From assembly GCF_002723955.1 (NCBI RefSeq), contig NZ_BEWN01000004.1, positions 186,001 to 250,000 of the forward strand: 64,000 nucleotides of DNA, written 5' to 3'. Source of the stretch: Gluconobacter frateurii. Lineage in GTDB: Bacteria; Pseudomonadota; Alphaproteobacteria; Acetobacterales; Acetobacteraceae. The notes below the pieces were generated by a model. The model was not told the origin of the DNA. It searched no databases and saw nothing but the letters and a program-made list of their open reading frames with translations. Shown piece after piece: positions 19,603-29,472 of this stretch (positions are counted from its first letter, which is position 1; each line of letters begins with the position of its first letter). A program made the position numbers and the translations under genes.

Positions 19603-20874
19603 ATGTCCCACCCCGTTTCCCGCCGCGACTTTACGCTCGGGCTGGCCGCCGGTGCAGCTGTAACCGGTGTTGCAGGTACGTCTTACGCGGCTGATGAGCC
19701 AAAAATCATACCGGTACCGCCGCCACCACCAAAAGTTGTTTCCAAGACTGTCTGCTTCGTGGGTGGATATACCAAGCATGCGCCTCAGGGAGGCGCGGGC
19801 AACGGACAGGGGATTGCTGTTTTCGAAATGGATCGTGAGTCTGGTGTTCTCACACCGATCACGACCTATACCGACATTGCCAGCCCATCCTTCATCACGC
19901 TGTCTGCAGACAATCGCTTTCTTTATGCGCTGAGCGAGATCGACGATTATAACAAGGATGGTGATGGATCTGTCACCGCTTTTGCTGTTGATCAGAAGAC
20001 TGGCTCGCTGCGGAAGCTGAACTCTGTCAGTTCGGGCGGAGCAGTACCGGCCCATCTGAGTGTTCACCACTCGGGACGTTATGTGCTGGTCGCGAACTAT
20101 GTTGGCGGATGTGTTGGCGTTCTACCGATCCGTAGTGATGGGTCGCTCGGCGACGCAACGGACGTTGTCCATAACTCGGGACCGCGCCAGCCTGAGCGGG
20201 CAGCCGATAACCCGCAGGGCAATTTTGCCGTCTCGGATCACTCCGGGTCACATCCGCATATGATCCGTTCTGATCCAAGTGGTCGGTTTGTGATTGCGGA
20301 TGATGCAGGCCTGGATCGGGTCTATGTCTGGACGCTGAATCTGACGACCGGAAAGCTTATTCCGGCCAAGACGCCGTATTACGATATGGAGCCCGGTTCT
20401 GCGCCGCGTCATTTCGAGTTCAATCACTCGGGACGCATCATGTACAATCTGTGCGAGCAGAACTCGAAGATCGTGGTTTCCAGCTTCGATCCGCTGACGG
20501 GTGCCATCACAAACATCCAGACCGTCAGCACGGTTACGCCGCATTTCCGTGGCTCGACGCTGGCAGCAGAAATTCTGATCTCGGCCAGCGGCAAGTATGT
20601 CTATGCCTCCAACCGTCTGGGCGATTCGCTGGCTGTGTTCGCGATTGCTGCGGATGGAACGCTGTCCCTGCAGGATGAAGTCTGGATGCATGCCGATTAC
20701 GGCCGAGCCATGATGTTCGATCCGTCCGGAACGTTCCTGTTCTGCGCCAACCAGCGTTCGGATGCGGTGACGTCTTTCAAGGTGGACAAGAACACCGGGC
20801 AGCTTGCGTTTACGGAAAACTTTACGCCTGTCGGCAGCCCGACGACGTTTGCGTTTATGAACACGCAGGTCTGA
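19603..20874 (+). CDS. Tat-exported lactonase family beta-propeller (6-phosphogluconolactonase-like)
   Basis: This 423-residue protein begins with a twin-arginine signal (SRRDFTLGLAAGAAVTGVAGTSYA) and continues as a seven-bladed propeller of the YbhE/Pgl lactonase family. Repeated blades read 'DNRFLYALSEID', 'SGRYVLVANYVGG', 'SGRFVIADDAGLDRVYVW', 'SGKYVYASNRLGDSLAVF' and 'SGTFLFCANQRSDAV'. GFDPLTGAI-like segments and GGYTK at the N-terminus fit the family. A periplasmic sugar-lactone hydrolase would suit an acetic acid bacterium that oxidises glucose to gluconolactone in the periplasm (inference); E. coli YbhE is cytoplasmic. A longer frame opens at 19471 but overlaps the previous gene; ATG 19603 starts at the Tat signal. 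Confidence 0.88.
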   Translation: MSHPVSRRDFTLGLAAGAAVTGVAGTSYAADEPKIIPVPPPPPKVVSKTVCFVGGYTKHAPQGGAGNGQGIAVFEMDRESGVLTPITTYTDIASPSFITLSADNRFLYALSEIDDYNKDGDGSVTAFAVDQKTGSLRKLNSVSSGGAVPAHLSVHHSGRYVLVANYVGGCVGVLPIRSDGSLGDATDVVHNSGPRQPERAADNPQGNFAVSDHSGSHPHMIRSDPSGRFVIADDAGLDRVYVWTLNLTTGKLIPAKTPYYDMEPGSAPRHFEFNHSGRIMYNLCEQNSKIVVSSFDPLTGAITNIQTVSTVTPHFRGSTLAAEILISASGKYVYASNRLGDSLAVFAIAADGTLSLQDEVWMHADYGRAMMFDPSGTFLFCANQRSDAVTSFKVDKNTGQLAFTENFTPVGSPTTFAFMNTQV

Positions 20875-20883
20875 TTTTTAATG

Positions 20884-20915
20884 AAAAAGGCGCTCTTCGG
20901 AGCGCCTTTTTTATT
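20884..20915. terminator. Bidirectional intrinsic terminator between lactonase gene and ubiG
   Basis: AAAAAGGCGCTC (20884-20895) pairs perfectly with GAGCGCCTTTTT (20900-20911) around a TTCG tetraloop. There is a T-run on the plus side and an A-run giving T on the minus side, so it can end both converging transcripts. Confidence 0.93.
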
Positions 20916-21671
20916 TCAGCCTTTCGTGAACATCGCGATGTAATTCACCCCGGTGTCGCGGGTCGTGCGCCAGCGCGGGGGGAGGTAGCTCATGCCGGCA
21001 ATATCGGTCATGCGCAGACCGGCGTTTCGGGCCATGGCTGCCAGTTCTTCCGGCTTGATGAACTTCTTCCAGTCATGTGTGCCGACGGGCAGCATGCGCA
21101 GAAGGTACTCGGCGCCCAGCTTTGCCATGGCGAATGAACGCGGGGTGCGGCTCATTGTGGACACTGCAACCATGCCTCCCGGGCGCGTCAGGGTTGCAAG
21201 CATGTGTAAAAAGTCCTGCGGATCATTGACGTGTTCGATGACTTCAAGTGCCGAAACCACATCGAACTCTGCGCCTTCATCCACCAGATCTTCTGCACTA
21301 CCATTGCGATAAGTCAGAGGTGCGGCACTCGGTGGCAGTGGGTAGGTAGCCTGATGGGCACGGGCGGCTTCGATCCCGTCCGGGCTTGCATCAAGGCCGA
21401 GTGTCTCGAACCCCAGTTTTGCAAAAGCTTCGCTGGCGAGGCCTGCGCCGCAGCCGATATCCAGTAGCGAAAGGCGTTTTCCTTCGGATGGCTTGAGAGA
21501 GGTCGTTCGGGAGGCGACCCAGTCCGTCCGCAGGGGGTTCATGGCGTGCAAAGGGGCCATTGGGCCACGCGGATTCCACCAGTCCTTGGCCAGCGCACTG
21601 AAATGGGCGATTTCGGAATCGGAAACGGAAGAGCGGTGTGAGGTGCTTCCGGAAACGGTTTCTGAGGCCAT
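20916..21671 (-). CDS. ubiG: Ubiquinone biosynthesis O-methyltransferase UbiG
   Basis: This 251-residue SAM-dependent methyltransferase catalyses both O-methylations in ubiquinone synthesis. Hallmarks are EIAHFSALAKDWWNPRGPMAPLHAMNPLR at the N-terminus, the SAM motif LLDIGCGAGLASEAFAKLG near residue 70, FDVVSALEVIEHV, and HDWKKFIKPEEL. ATG 21671 is favoured over an in-frame ATG at 21698 because AAGGA sits 8 bases upstream. It is divergent from lysC across about 175 bases, an arrangement common in Alphaproteobacteria. Confidence 0.95.
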   Translation of the reverse strand: MASETVSGSTSHRSSVSDSEIAHFSALAKDWWNPRGPMAPLHAMNPLRTDWVASRTTSLKPSEGKRLSLLDIGCGAGLASEAFAKLGFETLGLDASPDGIEAARAHQATYPLPPSAAPLTYRNGSAEDLVDEGAEFDVVSALEVIEHVNDPQDFLHMLATLTRPGGMVAVSTMSRTPRSFAMAKLGAEYLLRMLPVGTHDWKKFIKPEELAAMARNAGLRMTDIAGMSYLPPRWRTTRDTGVNYIAMFTKG

Positions 21672-21846
21672 CAGAACTGTCCTTCTGTGTGCCCGCATGG
21701 TGCCGTCGGCTGGACGCGGCGTGGCGAGACGAGTATGTGGACCGGCAGAGTCTGTTCAGAAGACCGGCCGGCAAATCTGTTTTGTGCCGTATCCGATGCC
21801 AGACCCGAGCGCGCAACGCCAGACACGTACTGGAGCCTTATCCGCG

Positions 21847-23169
21847 ATGTCCATGTCCGATACTCCCGTTCACGACCAGGTTTCCGGTCGTGCCGATACT
21901 CTTTCCATGTCTGTGGATAGCGGGAAACGGAAAACGATCGTCATGAAATTCGGCGGTACGTCCGTCGGAACAATTGAACGCATCCGGATCGTTGCGCAGC
22001 GGGTCAAGGCCGAGCATGCGCAGGGGCGTCGGGTGGCTGTTGTCGTGTCAGCCATGGCGGGTGTGACCAATCAAATGGTTGGATACTGCGCCGAGCTGGA
22101 TCCGCTGGCAGATCCGAAGGAATATGATGCTGTCGTGGCGTCTGGTGAGCAGGTGACCAGCGGCCTTGTGGCTATCGCGCTACAGGCACTAGGCGTTCCG
22201 GCTCGCTCTTTTCAGGGCTGGCAAATTCCGCTTGTGACGGATGACGCGCACGGGAAAGCGTCCATTGATGGCGTTGACGGCACGGAACTGCTGAAATGTC
22301 TTGATAATGGCATTGTGCCGGTTATTGCCGGCTTCCAAGGGATTGGGCCGGATAACCGGATTGCCACACTTGGGCGTGGCGGATCAGACACATCTGCTGT
22401 AGCGATTGCCGCGGCGATCCATGCGGATCAATGCGACATCTATACGGATGTTGATGGAATTTATACGACGGACCCGCGTATCGTGAAGCGCGCGCGGAAG
22501 CTGGATCGCATCACATATGAAGAGATGCTTGAACTTGCTTCCGTAGGCGCCAAGGTACTTCAGACCCGCAGTGTCGGGCTGGCGATGCGTGAAGGGGTCC
22601 GTGTACGTGTGCTGTCGTCATTTTCCGAGACGGATGATGACAGTGGGTCGATTGTGGTGGATGAGGACGAGATCGTGGAGAAGGAACTGGTTGCGGGCAT
22701 TGCCAGCTCGCATGATGAAGCAAAGCTCTCCGTCCGGCGTATTCCGGACCGTCCGGGCATCGCAGCGGCCATCTTCGGACCTCTGGCTGCGGCAAACATC
22801 AATGTGGACATGATCGTGCAGAGCACGGGCGTTGACCGCATGACGAACATGACTTTCACGGTCGGCAAGAGCGATGAGGCGGCGGCTCGTGCGGTTCTGG
22901 AAAAAGCCCATGGCATTATCCAGTATGGCGAGCTTGAGACGTCCCACAATGTGGTGAAGATCAGTGTTGTTGGTGTTGGCATGCGGTCCAATGCCGGGCT
23001 TGCCGCGACCATGTTCGGAACGCTGGCGGAGCGTGGAATCAACGTGCAGGTGATTTCTACCAGCGAAATCAAGATCTCCGTCCTAATTGATTCGGAATAT
23101 AAAGAGCTTGCGATGCGTGCACTGCACACCGCGTACGGGCTGGACAAGAAAGAGGAACCCTCTACGTGA
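21847..23169 (+). CDS. lysC: Aspartate kinase
   Basis: Aspartokinase phosphorylates aspartate, the first step to lysine, diaminopimelate, threonine and methionine. IVMKFGGTSVGTIERIR begins the kinase domain, followed by VVVSAMAGVTNQM, LGRGGSDTSAVAIAAAI and YTDVDGIYTTDPRIV. Two ACT domains at the C-terminus (ISVVGVGMRSNAGLAATMFGTLAERGINVQVISTSEIKISVLI) give feedback control. The start is uncertain: ATG 21847 gives 440 residues, about 30 more than typical; ATG 21853 and ATG 21907 are in frame. GGAG 11 bases before 21847 is the best ribosome site I see. A frame open to 21493 overlaps ubiG and is not credible. The stop overlaps the next start (GTGA). Confidence 0.94.
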   Translation: MSMSDTPVHDQVSGRADTLSMSVDSGKRKTIVMKFGGTSVGTIERIRIVAQRVKAEHAQGRRVAVVVSAMAGVTNQMVGYCAELDPLADPKEYDAVVASGEQVTSGLVAIALQALGVPARSFQGWQIPLVTDDAHGKASIDGVDGTELLKCLDNGIVPVIAGFQGIGPDNRIATLGRGGSDTSAVAIAAAIHADQCDIYTDVDGIYTTDPRIVKRARKLDRITYEEMLELASVGAKVLQTRSVGLAMREGVRVRVLSSFSETDDDSGSIVVDEDEIVEKELVAGIASSHDEAKLSVRRIPDRPGIAAAIFGPLAAANINVDMIVQSTGVDRMTNMTFTVGKSDEAAARAVLEKAHGIIQYGELETSHNVVKISVVGVGMRSNAGLAATMFGTLAERGINVQVISTSEIKISVLIDSEYKELAMRALHTAYGLDKKEEPST

Positions 23170-24209
23170 GTGCAATGACGGACGCCCGCGAAACCCTGAA
23201 CCGCCTCTGGAAGCCGGGATGTGACTTCCTGGGCAGCGAAGTCGCCATTCTTGGCGGCGCGATGTCCTGGGTGAGCGAGCGTAATCTTGTCTCAGCCATC
23301 TCCAATGCTGGCGGTTTTGGCGTGATTGCGTGCGGTGCGATGACGCCGGAGCGCCTTGAGGAAGAGATCGTTGCTACGCAGGCTCTGACGAAGCGCCCGT
23401 TTGGTGTGAACCTCATCACCATGCATCCCCAGCTTGAGCGTCTGGTCGATGTGTGTCTTGCGCATAACGTGTCTCATGTCGTTCTGGCTGGTGGCGTGCC
23501 GACGAGTGCGATCATCAAGCGTGTCCGTGATGGCGGAGCGCGTGCGATCGGTTTTGCTCCTGCGCTGGCTCTGGGCAAGCGTCTGGTGAAGCTGGGTATC
23601 GAAGCGCTTATCATTGAGGGTTCTGAAGCTGGCGGCCATGTTGGCCCGGTTTCCCTGACGGTTCTGGCACAGGAAATTCTGCCGCACATCAAAGACGTTC
23701 CTGTCTTTGTGGCGGGCGGTCTGGGCCGTGGTGATGCGATTGTCTCGTATTTGGAGCAGGGCGCTTCCGGCGCGCAGCTTGGAACGATCTTTGCTGCATC
23801 TCAGGAGAGCATTGCGCACGAGAACTTCAAGAAGGCGTTCCTGCGGGCCAATGCCCGTGACGCTGTCACATCCGTGCAGCTTGATGAGCAGTTCCCGGTC
23901 ATCCCAGTGCGCGGCCTTGCCAACGCTGGAAGTCGTGGCTTCCTGAAGCATCAGGCCGAGACGATCCAGAAGTTCCAGAGCGGCGATGTGAGCAAGGAAG
24001 ACGCTCAGCTTTCCATCGAGCACTTCTGGGCTGGTGCGCTGCGTCGTGCCGTTATGGATGGTGACGTCGATAATGGCTCTGTCATGGCTGGCCAGTCTGT
24101 TGGCATGGTCAAGGAAATCCGTCCGGTTTCCGAGATTATTGCCACGCTCGTGGAGCAGGCTGTCGAAGCCATTGCAAAGCGGGAAGACCGCGTTCACGCT
24201 CCCGCCTGA
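23166..24209 (+). CDS. Nitronate monooxygenase-type flavoprotein
   Basis: This 347-residue TIM-barrel flavoenzyme belongs to the nitronate monooxygenase/2-nitropropane dioxygenase family (also related to FabK). It shows GGAMSWVSERNLVSAISNAGGFGVIACG near the N-terminus, EGSEAGGHVGP with the catalytic-region His near residue 158, and FMN-phosphate loops VFVAGGLGRGDAI and GASGAQLGTIFAA. These enzymes oxidise toxic alkyl nitronates using FMN; the true substrate here is unproven. The GTG start at 23166 overlaps the lysC stop by 4 bases, so it is expressed with lysC. Confidence 0.87.
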   Translation: MSAMTDARETLNRLWKPGCDFLGSEVAILGGAMSWVSERNLVSAISNAGGFGVIACGAMTPERLEEEIVATQALTKRPFGVNLITMHPQLERLVDVCLAHNVSHVVLAGGVPTSAIIKRVRDGGARAIGFAPALALGKRLVKLGIEALIIEGSEAGGHVGPVSLTVLAQEILPHIKDVPVFVAGGLGRGDAIVSYLEQGASGAQLGTIFAASQESIAHENFKKAFLRANARDAVTSVQLDEQFPVIPVRGLANAGSRGFLKHQAETIQKFQSGDVSKEDAQLSIEHFWAGALRRAVMDGDVDNGSVMAGQSVGMVKEIRPVSEIIATLVEQAVEAIAKREDRVHAPA

Positions 24210-24224
24210 TCAGGTTATTCAGCC

Positions 24225-25469
24225 ATGTCTCCTCCTTCCGACCGCACGATGCCGCTTCGCTCCGACCAACCCAGTGTTGGAACGATCCTGCGTACGCGTC
24301 GGGAAGAGCTGGGATGGCAGATCGAGGACGTTGCGCAATGGCTGCGTATTCGAAGCCGTCTGCTGATCGCGCTGGAGACCGATGATCTGTCGTCCCTGCC
24401 GGGTGTTGCTTACGCAGTCGGCTTCCTGCGGACGTATGCCCATGCCATGCAGCTGGATGCGGACGGTCTTGTTGCGCGCTTCCGTCGTGAATATCGGGGT
24501 GTCGTCAACCGCAAAACAGACCTTGTTTTCCCTCAGCCTGAAGGGGAGCGTGGGTTGCCAATCGGGCTTCTGGTCGGAGCAGGGCTCGTTGTTGTCGTTG
24601 CAGCTTATGCGGGATGGTATCGGTTTGCATCGCATGAGAGCCCGGCAGATCGTCGGGTTCCGGCTGTTGCTGAGTTGATGCCAGGAGCCGCTACGCCTGC
24701 AACGACGTCCCCACAGGTCGCATCGGTTATGCCGGGGCGTGCACCCACGCCTGAGCCGCATGTCTCGCAGCTCCCCGGTCCTGCCAGTACGCCGCCTGCT
24801 GAGACTTTTCCAGATTCGCTTCCGCCAAAAGCTGCAACGGCAGTTCCCCAGACCCAGCCTGTTCCTGGTGCTGTGGCTTCAGCGGAGCCGGCTACTGGTA
24901 GCTCCGAAGACACGGATCAGAACGCGTCGGATCAGTTCGGGCCGTCAACGGACTCACCAGCAGAAACACCGGCCCCGGCTGTGCCTGTCGGATCGGTTGT
25001 GGTGCGTGTGCTGGCTCCCGTCTGGATGCAGGTGAAAGACAAGGACGGTCATGTTCTGGTCGCGCGCGTTCTTAAAGCTGGTGAAAGCTGGCAGGGCGAC
25101 GTTGCGGGCGCACCCTTTCGCATGTCGTTCGGGAATGCTGGAGGCGTGGTTCTGTCAACAGACGGTGCAACCAGTGCGCCTCTTGGGCGCCAGGGCGAGG
25201 TTCGCCGGAACATTGAAGTCACGGCTGAAGCTATCAAGTCCGGTGCTTTCGGCAGTGGTGTTGCTCTTCCTGCGCAACCTGCGCCAGAAACGTCGGGCCA
25301 GTCTGCGTTTCCTTCTACGCCTGAAGCAGATACTGGATTGCAGGATACTTCTGCGCCAGTTGTGAAACCTGTGCCTCATCGCGCAAAACCACCTGCAAAG
25401 CCTACCGCAGAACTCTCTGCTGACGATCTGAACGCCCGGCAACTGGATCAATCGTCTCCATCGCATTAA
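24225..25469 (+). CDS. RodZ-like helix-turn-helix membrane protein (DUF4115)
   Basis: This 414-residue protein has a cytoplasmic helix-turn-helix (GTILRTRREELGWQIEDVAQWLRIRSRLLIALETDD, then YAVGFLRTYAHAMQLD) over residues ~18-85. One membrane segment (GLPIGLLVGAGLVVVVAAYAGWYRF) follows at ~110-135, then a Pro/Ala/Ser-rich periplasmic linker and a DUF4115 domain near 255-340 (VVVRVLAPVWMQVKDKDGHVLVARVLKAGESWQG). That layout is RodZ, which links MreB filaments to the elongation machinery and maintains rod shape. The proline-rich tail after DUF4115 is long. It sits directly before ispG, as in many proteobacteria, separated by 59 bases containing two hairpins. Confidence 0.88.
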   Translation: MSPPSDRTMPLRSDQPSVGTILRTRREELGWQIEDVAQWLRIRSRLLIALETDDLSSLPGVAYAVGFLRTYAHAMQLDADGLVARFRREYRGVVNRKTDLVFPQPEGERGLPIGLLVGAGLVVVVAAYAGWYRFASHESPADRRVPAVAELMPGAATPATTSPQVASVMPGRAPTPEPHVSQLPGPASTPPAETFPDSLPPKAATAVPQTQPVPGAVASAEPATGSSEDTDQNASDQFGPSTDSPAETPAPAVPVGSVVVRVLAPVWMQVKDKDGHVLVARVLKAGESWQGDVAGAPFRMSFGNAGGVVLSTDGATSAPLGRQGEVRRNIEVTAEAIKSGAFGSGVALPAQPAPETSGQSAFPSTPEADTGLQDTSAPVVKPVPHRAKPPAKPTAELSADDLNARQLDQSSPSH

Positions 25470-25470
25470 A

Positions 25471-25512
25471 CAGGGGCCAAGCCCCTGACCCACAGGACCC
25501 GGTTTGTCCGGG
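25471..25512 (+). other. Two tandem hairpins in the rodZ-like/ispG spacer
   Basis: CAGGGGC/GCCCCTG (25471-25477 with 25481-25487, loop CAA) and CCCGG/CCGGG (25498-25502 with 25508-25512) lie just ahead of the ispG ribosome site. No T-run follows either, so they look like mRNA-stability or attenuation structures rather than terminators. Confidence 0.5.
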
Positions 25513-25528
25513 CACGAAGAGGTAAATC

Positions 25529-26674
25529 ATGAGCAGCTACCGCCCCTATCAGCACATCGAGCGTCGCAAGTCGCGCCAGATTCATGTCGGCAAGGTTGCG
25601 GTCGGTGGTGATGCGCCGATCTCCGTGCAGACCATGACCAACACCCTGACATCCGATGCGCAGGCGACGATCGAGCAGATCCGTCTGGCCGAACTGGCAG
25701 GTGTGGATATCGTCCGCGTGTCCTGTCCGGATGAAGCCAGCACGGAAGCTCTGAAAGAGATCGTGCACGAAGTGAACGTTCCGATCGTTGCGGACATTCA
25801 CTTCCATTACAAGCGCGCGATCGAAGCTGCGAAGGCTGGTGCTGCCTGCCTGCGTATCAATCCGGGCAATATCGGTAGTGCCGAGCGTGTCCGTGAGGTT
25901 GTGAATGCGGCTAGGGATTATGGCTGTTCCATCCGTATCGGCGTGAATGCTGGCTCACTGGAAAAGCACCTTCTGGAAAAGTACGGAGAGCCTAACCCGG
26001 AAGCTCTGGTTGAGAGTGCTCTGGAACATGCCAAGATCCTTCAGGACCATGATTTTCATGAGTTCAAGATCAGCGTGAAGGCATCGGACGTGTTCATGGC
26101 GGTTGCGGCTTATCAGCAGCTTGCAGACTGCTGTGACCATCCGCTGCACATCGGCATTACCGAAGCTGGCTCCAAGCGTGCAGGTACAGTGAAGTCCTCC
26201 ATTGGTCTGGGCAACCTGCTCTGGGCTGGTGTGGGTGACACGATGCGCGTTTCGCTTTCTGCGCCTCCGGAAGAAGAAGTGCTGGTTGGCTGGGACATCC
26301 TCAAGTCCCTGGGCCTGCGTCATCGAGGTGTGAAGATCATTTCCTGCCCGTCCTGTGCCCGTCAGGGGTTCAACGTGGTCGAGACGGTTCAGACGCTTGA
26401 AGATCGCCTCCAGCATATCAAGACGCCGCTGACGCTCTCCATCATCGGATGCGTTGTGAATGGTCCGGGTGAAGCCCTGATGACCGATATCGGTGTGACC
26501 GGCGGTGGCTCGGGCCGTCACATGGTTTATTCCGCTGGTCGTCAGGATCACACGATGCCGGCCGAGAACATGATCGAACACATTGTGGAACTGGTGGAAG
26601 CCAAGGTCGCTGCAATTGATGCAGGTGCGGCTGAAGCCACGACGGCCAAGCAGATGGACCCGGCGAGCCACTGA
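25529..26674 (+). CDS. ispG: 4-hydroxy-3-methylbut-2-en-1-yl diphosphate synthase IspG
   Basis: This 381-residue iron-sulfur enzyme of the MEP isoprenoid pathway converts methylerythritol cyclodiphosphate to HMBPP. Motifs are [19 protein letters not shown] near the N-terminus, [23 protein letters not shown], and the cluster ligands [11 protein letters not shown] (residues ~270) with [10 protein letters not shown] (~310). AGAGG 7 bases before ATG 25529 supports the start. The stop overlaps hisS by one base (TGATG). Confidence 0.97.
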   Translation: MSSYRPYQHIERRKSRQIHVGKVAVGGDAPISVQTMTNTLTSDAQATIEQIRLAELAGVDIVRVSCPDEASTEALKEIVHEVNVPIVADIHFHYKRAIEAAKAGAACLRINPGNIGSAERVREVVNAARDYGCSIRIGVNAGSLEKHLLEKYGEPNPEALVESALEHAKILQDHDFHEFKISVKASDVFMAVAAYQQLADCCDHPLHIGITEAGSKRAGTVKSSIGLGNLLWAGVGDTMRVSLSAPPEEEVLVGWDILKSLGLRHRGVKIISCPSCARQGFNVVETVQTLEDRLQHIKTPLTLSIIGCVVNGPGEALMTDIGVTGGGSGRHMVYSAGRQDHTMPAENMIEHIVELVEAKVAAIDAGAAEATTAKQMDPASH

Positions 26675-27915
26675 TGTCAGGACTGCAACCTCCCCGCGGC
26701 ACACACGACCTTATTGGCGACACCATGCGCCGCCATCACCATGTGGTGGAAACGGCGCGTTCGGTTCTCGAAACCTATGGCTTTGAGGAATGGAGCACGC
26801 CGATCTTCGAAGACACACGGGTTTTCTCCCGCACGCTCGGTGAGACATCCGATGTCGTGTCCAAGGAGATGTACACGTTTGAGGATCGGGGTGGCGAGAG
26901 CATCACGCTGCGTCCCGAAAACACGGCCTCCATCTGCCGTGCGCTCGTGACAAATGGCCTGACACAATCTCTGCCGCAGAAGGCGTTCTATCACGGGCCG
27001 ATGTTCCGTTATGAACGTCCTCAGAAGGGGCGGTATCGTCAGTTCCACCAGATTGGCGCGGAACTGCTGGGTGCTGAGGGGCCGCTGCGGGATGCTGAAG
27101 TCATCACAATGGCTTACGACATTCTCAAGGCTCTTGGCCTGTCCGAGCATGTTGTTCTGGAACTGAATACGCTGGGTGATGTTGCGTCCCGTCAGGCATG
27201 GCGGGAGGCTCTGGTCGCTTATTTCCGTCAACATGCCGATGCCCTATCAGAAGAAAGCCGGGTGCGTCTTGAGGTTAATCCTCTGCGTATTCTGGATAGC
27301 AAGTCTGAGCAGGATCGGGCGCTTCTGGCTGATGCTCCGGCTTTTGCGGATTACCTGAACGATGAGTCTCGCAAGTTCTGGGATGATCTGCGGTCTTACC
27401 TGACGGCGTTTGGTGTGGAATTTGTCGAGAACCCGCGGATCGTGCGTGGTCTTGATTACTACAGCCACACGGCGTTCGAATTCGTGACGACCAAGCTGGG
27501 CGCGCAGGGCACTGTTCTGGCTGGTGGCCGATACGAAGGTCTGGTCGAACAGATGGGCGGCCCTGCCATTCCTGCGATTGGCTGGGCTGGCGGTATCGAG
27601 CGTCTGGCGCTTCTGCTGGAGGAAACACCTTCCGTTGCGGCTGGAATTGCGATCGTTCCCATGGGCGATGAAGCTGTTCTCAAAGGCGCTTCCATTGTGC
27701 GGTCTCTTCGTGAGGCTGGACTACGTGCTGAGATCGAAACGCGTGGTAACATGAAGAAGCGTATGGAGCGCATCGTGAAGTCTGGTGCGTCTCATGCGGT
27801 TGTCCTGGGTGACGAAGAGCTGGCGCGTGGTGTCGTGCAGCTTCGGAATCTTGGAACCCGCGAGCAGCAGGAAGTGGCCATATCTGACCTCGTGCAGGCC
27901 CTGAAGGGCGCCTGA
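26674..27915 (+). CDS. hisS: Histidine-tRNA ligase
   Basis: This 413-residue class II synthetase begins [12 protein letters not shown]. It has motif 2 [29 protein letters not shown], the histidine-binding [13 protein letters not shown], and motif 3 [12 protein letters not shown]. The C-terminal anticodon-binding domain ([31 protein letters not shown]) is complete. The one-base overlap with ispG and 3-base gap to prfA make an ispG-hisS-prfA run. Length is normal for bacterial HisRS. Confidence 0.97.
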   Translation: MSGLQPPRGTHDLIGDTMRRHHHVVETARSVLETYGFEEWSTPIFEDTRVFSRTLGETSDVVSKEMYTFEDRGGESITLRPENTASICRALVTNGLTQSLPQKAFYHGPMFRYERPQKGRYRQFHQIGAELLGAEGPLRDAEVITMAYDILKALGLSEHVVLELNTLGDVASRQAWREALVAYFRQHADALSEESRVRLEVNPLRILDSKSEQDRALLADAPAFADYLNDESRKFWDDLRSYLTAFGVEFVENPRIVRGLDYYSHTAFEFVTTKLGAQGTVLAGGRYEGLVEQMGGPAIPAIGWAGGIERLALLLEETPSVAAGIAIVPMGDEAVLKGASIVRSLREAGLRAEIETRGNMKKRMERIVKSGASHAVVLGDEELARGVVQLRNLGTREQQEVAISDLVQALKGA

Positions 27916-27918
27916 GAC

Positions 27919-28980
27919 GTGGCATTTGATGACAGGCTTGAACGGATTGTCGCCCGTTCGGAAGAAATTCAGGCTCTGATGTCGTCCGGCGAAATGGGGG
28001 GAGAAGAATTTACCCGCCTTTCGCGCGAGTATGCGGAGCTTGAACCTGTTGTTGCGTCCATTCAGGCTTGGCAGGCTGCAGAGAAACAGCGGGAAGGGGC
28101 CAAAGCTCTTCTTGCTGATCCGGAGATGAAGGAACTCGCTCAAGCCGAGCTTGAGGATATTGAAGCGCAGATTCCGGAGCTGGAGCACAATCTTCGGATC
28201 GCACTTCTGCCCAAGGATGCTGCGGATGAGCGCAGTGCTATTCTGGAAATTCGGCCAGCGGCGGGTGGCGATGAGGCAGGGCTTTTTGCTGCCGAACTTT
28301 TTGACGCCTATCGTCGTTTTTCGGAGCAGAATGGCTGGCGGTTCGAGGTCATGGAATATGCGGAGAGCGAAGTCGCTGGCCTGAAGGAAGGCATGGCGAC
28401 GATTTCCGGCCGTTCCGTGTTTGCCCGTCTGAAATATGAATCGGGGGTGCATCGCGTTCAGCGCGTCCCGGCAACGGAAAGTCAGGGCCGTATCCACACA
28501 TCCACGGTGACGGTCGCTGTTCTTCCGGAAGCGGAAGAAGTGGACGTGACGATCAATGACGACGATCTGCGGATTGACGTTTATCGCGCGTCTGGTGCGG
28601 GTGGGCAGCACGTTAACAAGACCGAGAGTGCGGTTCGGATCACGCATATCCCCACGGGTGTCGTTGTCGCGATGCAGGAAGAGAAAAGCCAGCACAAGAA
28701 TCGTGCCAAGGCCATGAAGATTCTGCGTGCGCGCCTGTATGAGCGCCAGAGATCAGCCGCGCATGAATCGCGTGCTGCAGATCGTAAGTCTCAGGTGGGA
28801 ACTGGTGATCGCTCAGAGCGCATCCGGACCTATAATTTCCCTCAAGGGCGTGTGACGGATCATCGGATTAATCTGACCCTCTACAAGATCGAGCGCATCA
28901 TGGCGGGTGACTTCGACGAGATCATCGATGCGCTGACACGCGAGGAACAAACCGAGCTTCTGGCTGCCGAAGGATTTTAA
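27919..28980 (+). CDS. prfA: Peptide chain release factor 1
   Basis: RF1, 353 residues, releases peptides at UAA and UAG. The stop-codon recognition tripeptide PAT occurs in [19 protein letters not shown], which marks RF1 rather than RF2. The peptidyl-transferase motif GGQ is in [21 protein letters not shown] near residue 230. The start is GTG at 27919, 3 bases after hisS. In most bacteria prmC follows directly; here a gene on the opposite strand lies between them. Confidence 0.97.
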   Translation: MAFDDRLERIVARSEEIQALMSSGEMGGEEFTRLSREYAELEPVVASIQAWQAAEKQREGAKALLADPEMKELAQAELEDIEAQIPELEHNLRIALLPKDAADERSAILEIRPAAGGDEAGLFAAELFDAYRRFSEQNGWRFEVMEYAESEVAGLKEGMATISGRSVFARLKYESGVHRVQRVPATESQGRIHTSTVTVAVLPEAEEVDVTINDDDLRIDVYRASGAGGQHVNKTESAVRITHIPTGVVVAMQEEKSQHKNRAKAMKILRARLYERQRSAAHESRAADRKSQVGTGDRSERIRTYNFPQGRVTDHRINLTLYKIERIMAGDFDEIIDALTREEQTELLAAEGF

Positions 28981-28983
28981 GGC

Positions 28984-29442
28984 TTAAGAACTCGGGGTAG
29001 CGCAGACAGCGGCACGACCATGCCGATGGGTAGCGACGGACGAATCGTTGTAATCCACCAGAAAGAAGTCGGTGAAGTTGTTGCTTCCGACGGCATCCAG
29101 AGTATGGCCTTCCGGGTGGTGGAGTTGCCCCTCGCTGCTGACCTGATGCGTTTCCTGATGGCCATTATGCATGATGGTGATTTCGCCACACAGCGCGTAA
29201 TCAACATCATACCGCCCGGCGGGCAGGGGAATGGTGCGGGTTTCGCGCGATTTGGACAGTCCAAGTCGAAAGGTCGCCACGAGGTTCCCGTCAAGGTAAA
29301 GACGGGACACCTCGGAAATCTCTTCCGAGGCACGCTCATCGGTTACGCTGAAGGTGCCTGGCAGTTCTGACTGGGCCTGTGCGGTATGCAGGGTGCTTCC
29401 CAGAAGCAGGGCTGAGAAGAAAAATGCACGTTTGGACTTCAT
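28984..29442 (-). CDS. Small exported protein of unknown function between prfA and prmC
   Basis: I do not recognise a family for this 152-residue protein. It has a good Sec signal peptide (MKSKRAFFFSALLLGSTLHTAQAQ), so the mature ~128-residue protein is probably periplasmic. The mature part reads SRLYLDGNLVATFRLGLSKSRETRTIPLPAGRYDVDYALCGEITI, then FTDFFLVDYND, suggestive of a small beta-sandwich ('...PAGRYDVDYALCG...'). ATG 29442 is chosen because it starts the signal peptide; a longer frame to 29520 overlaps prmC. It ends 4 bases from the prfA stop and begins 30 bases from the prmC start on the opposite strand. Confidence 0.75.
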   Translation of the reverse strand: MKSKRAFFFSALLLGSTLHTAQAQSELPGTFSVTDERASEEISEVSRLYLDGNLVATFRLGLSKSRETRTIPLPAGRYDVDYALCGEITIMHNGHQETHQVSSEGQLHHPEGHTLDAVGSNNFTDFFLVDYNDSSVATHRHGRAAVCATPSS

Positions 29443-29472
29443 GATGACAGGTATAGCAGGTTCGCAGACAAG

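Noticed and set aside
21493-21846. N-terminal extension of lysC to 21493
   Set aside because: It overlaps ubiG antisense and shows no aspartokinase similarity; internal starts at 21847 or later fit.
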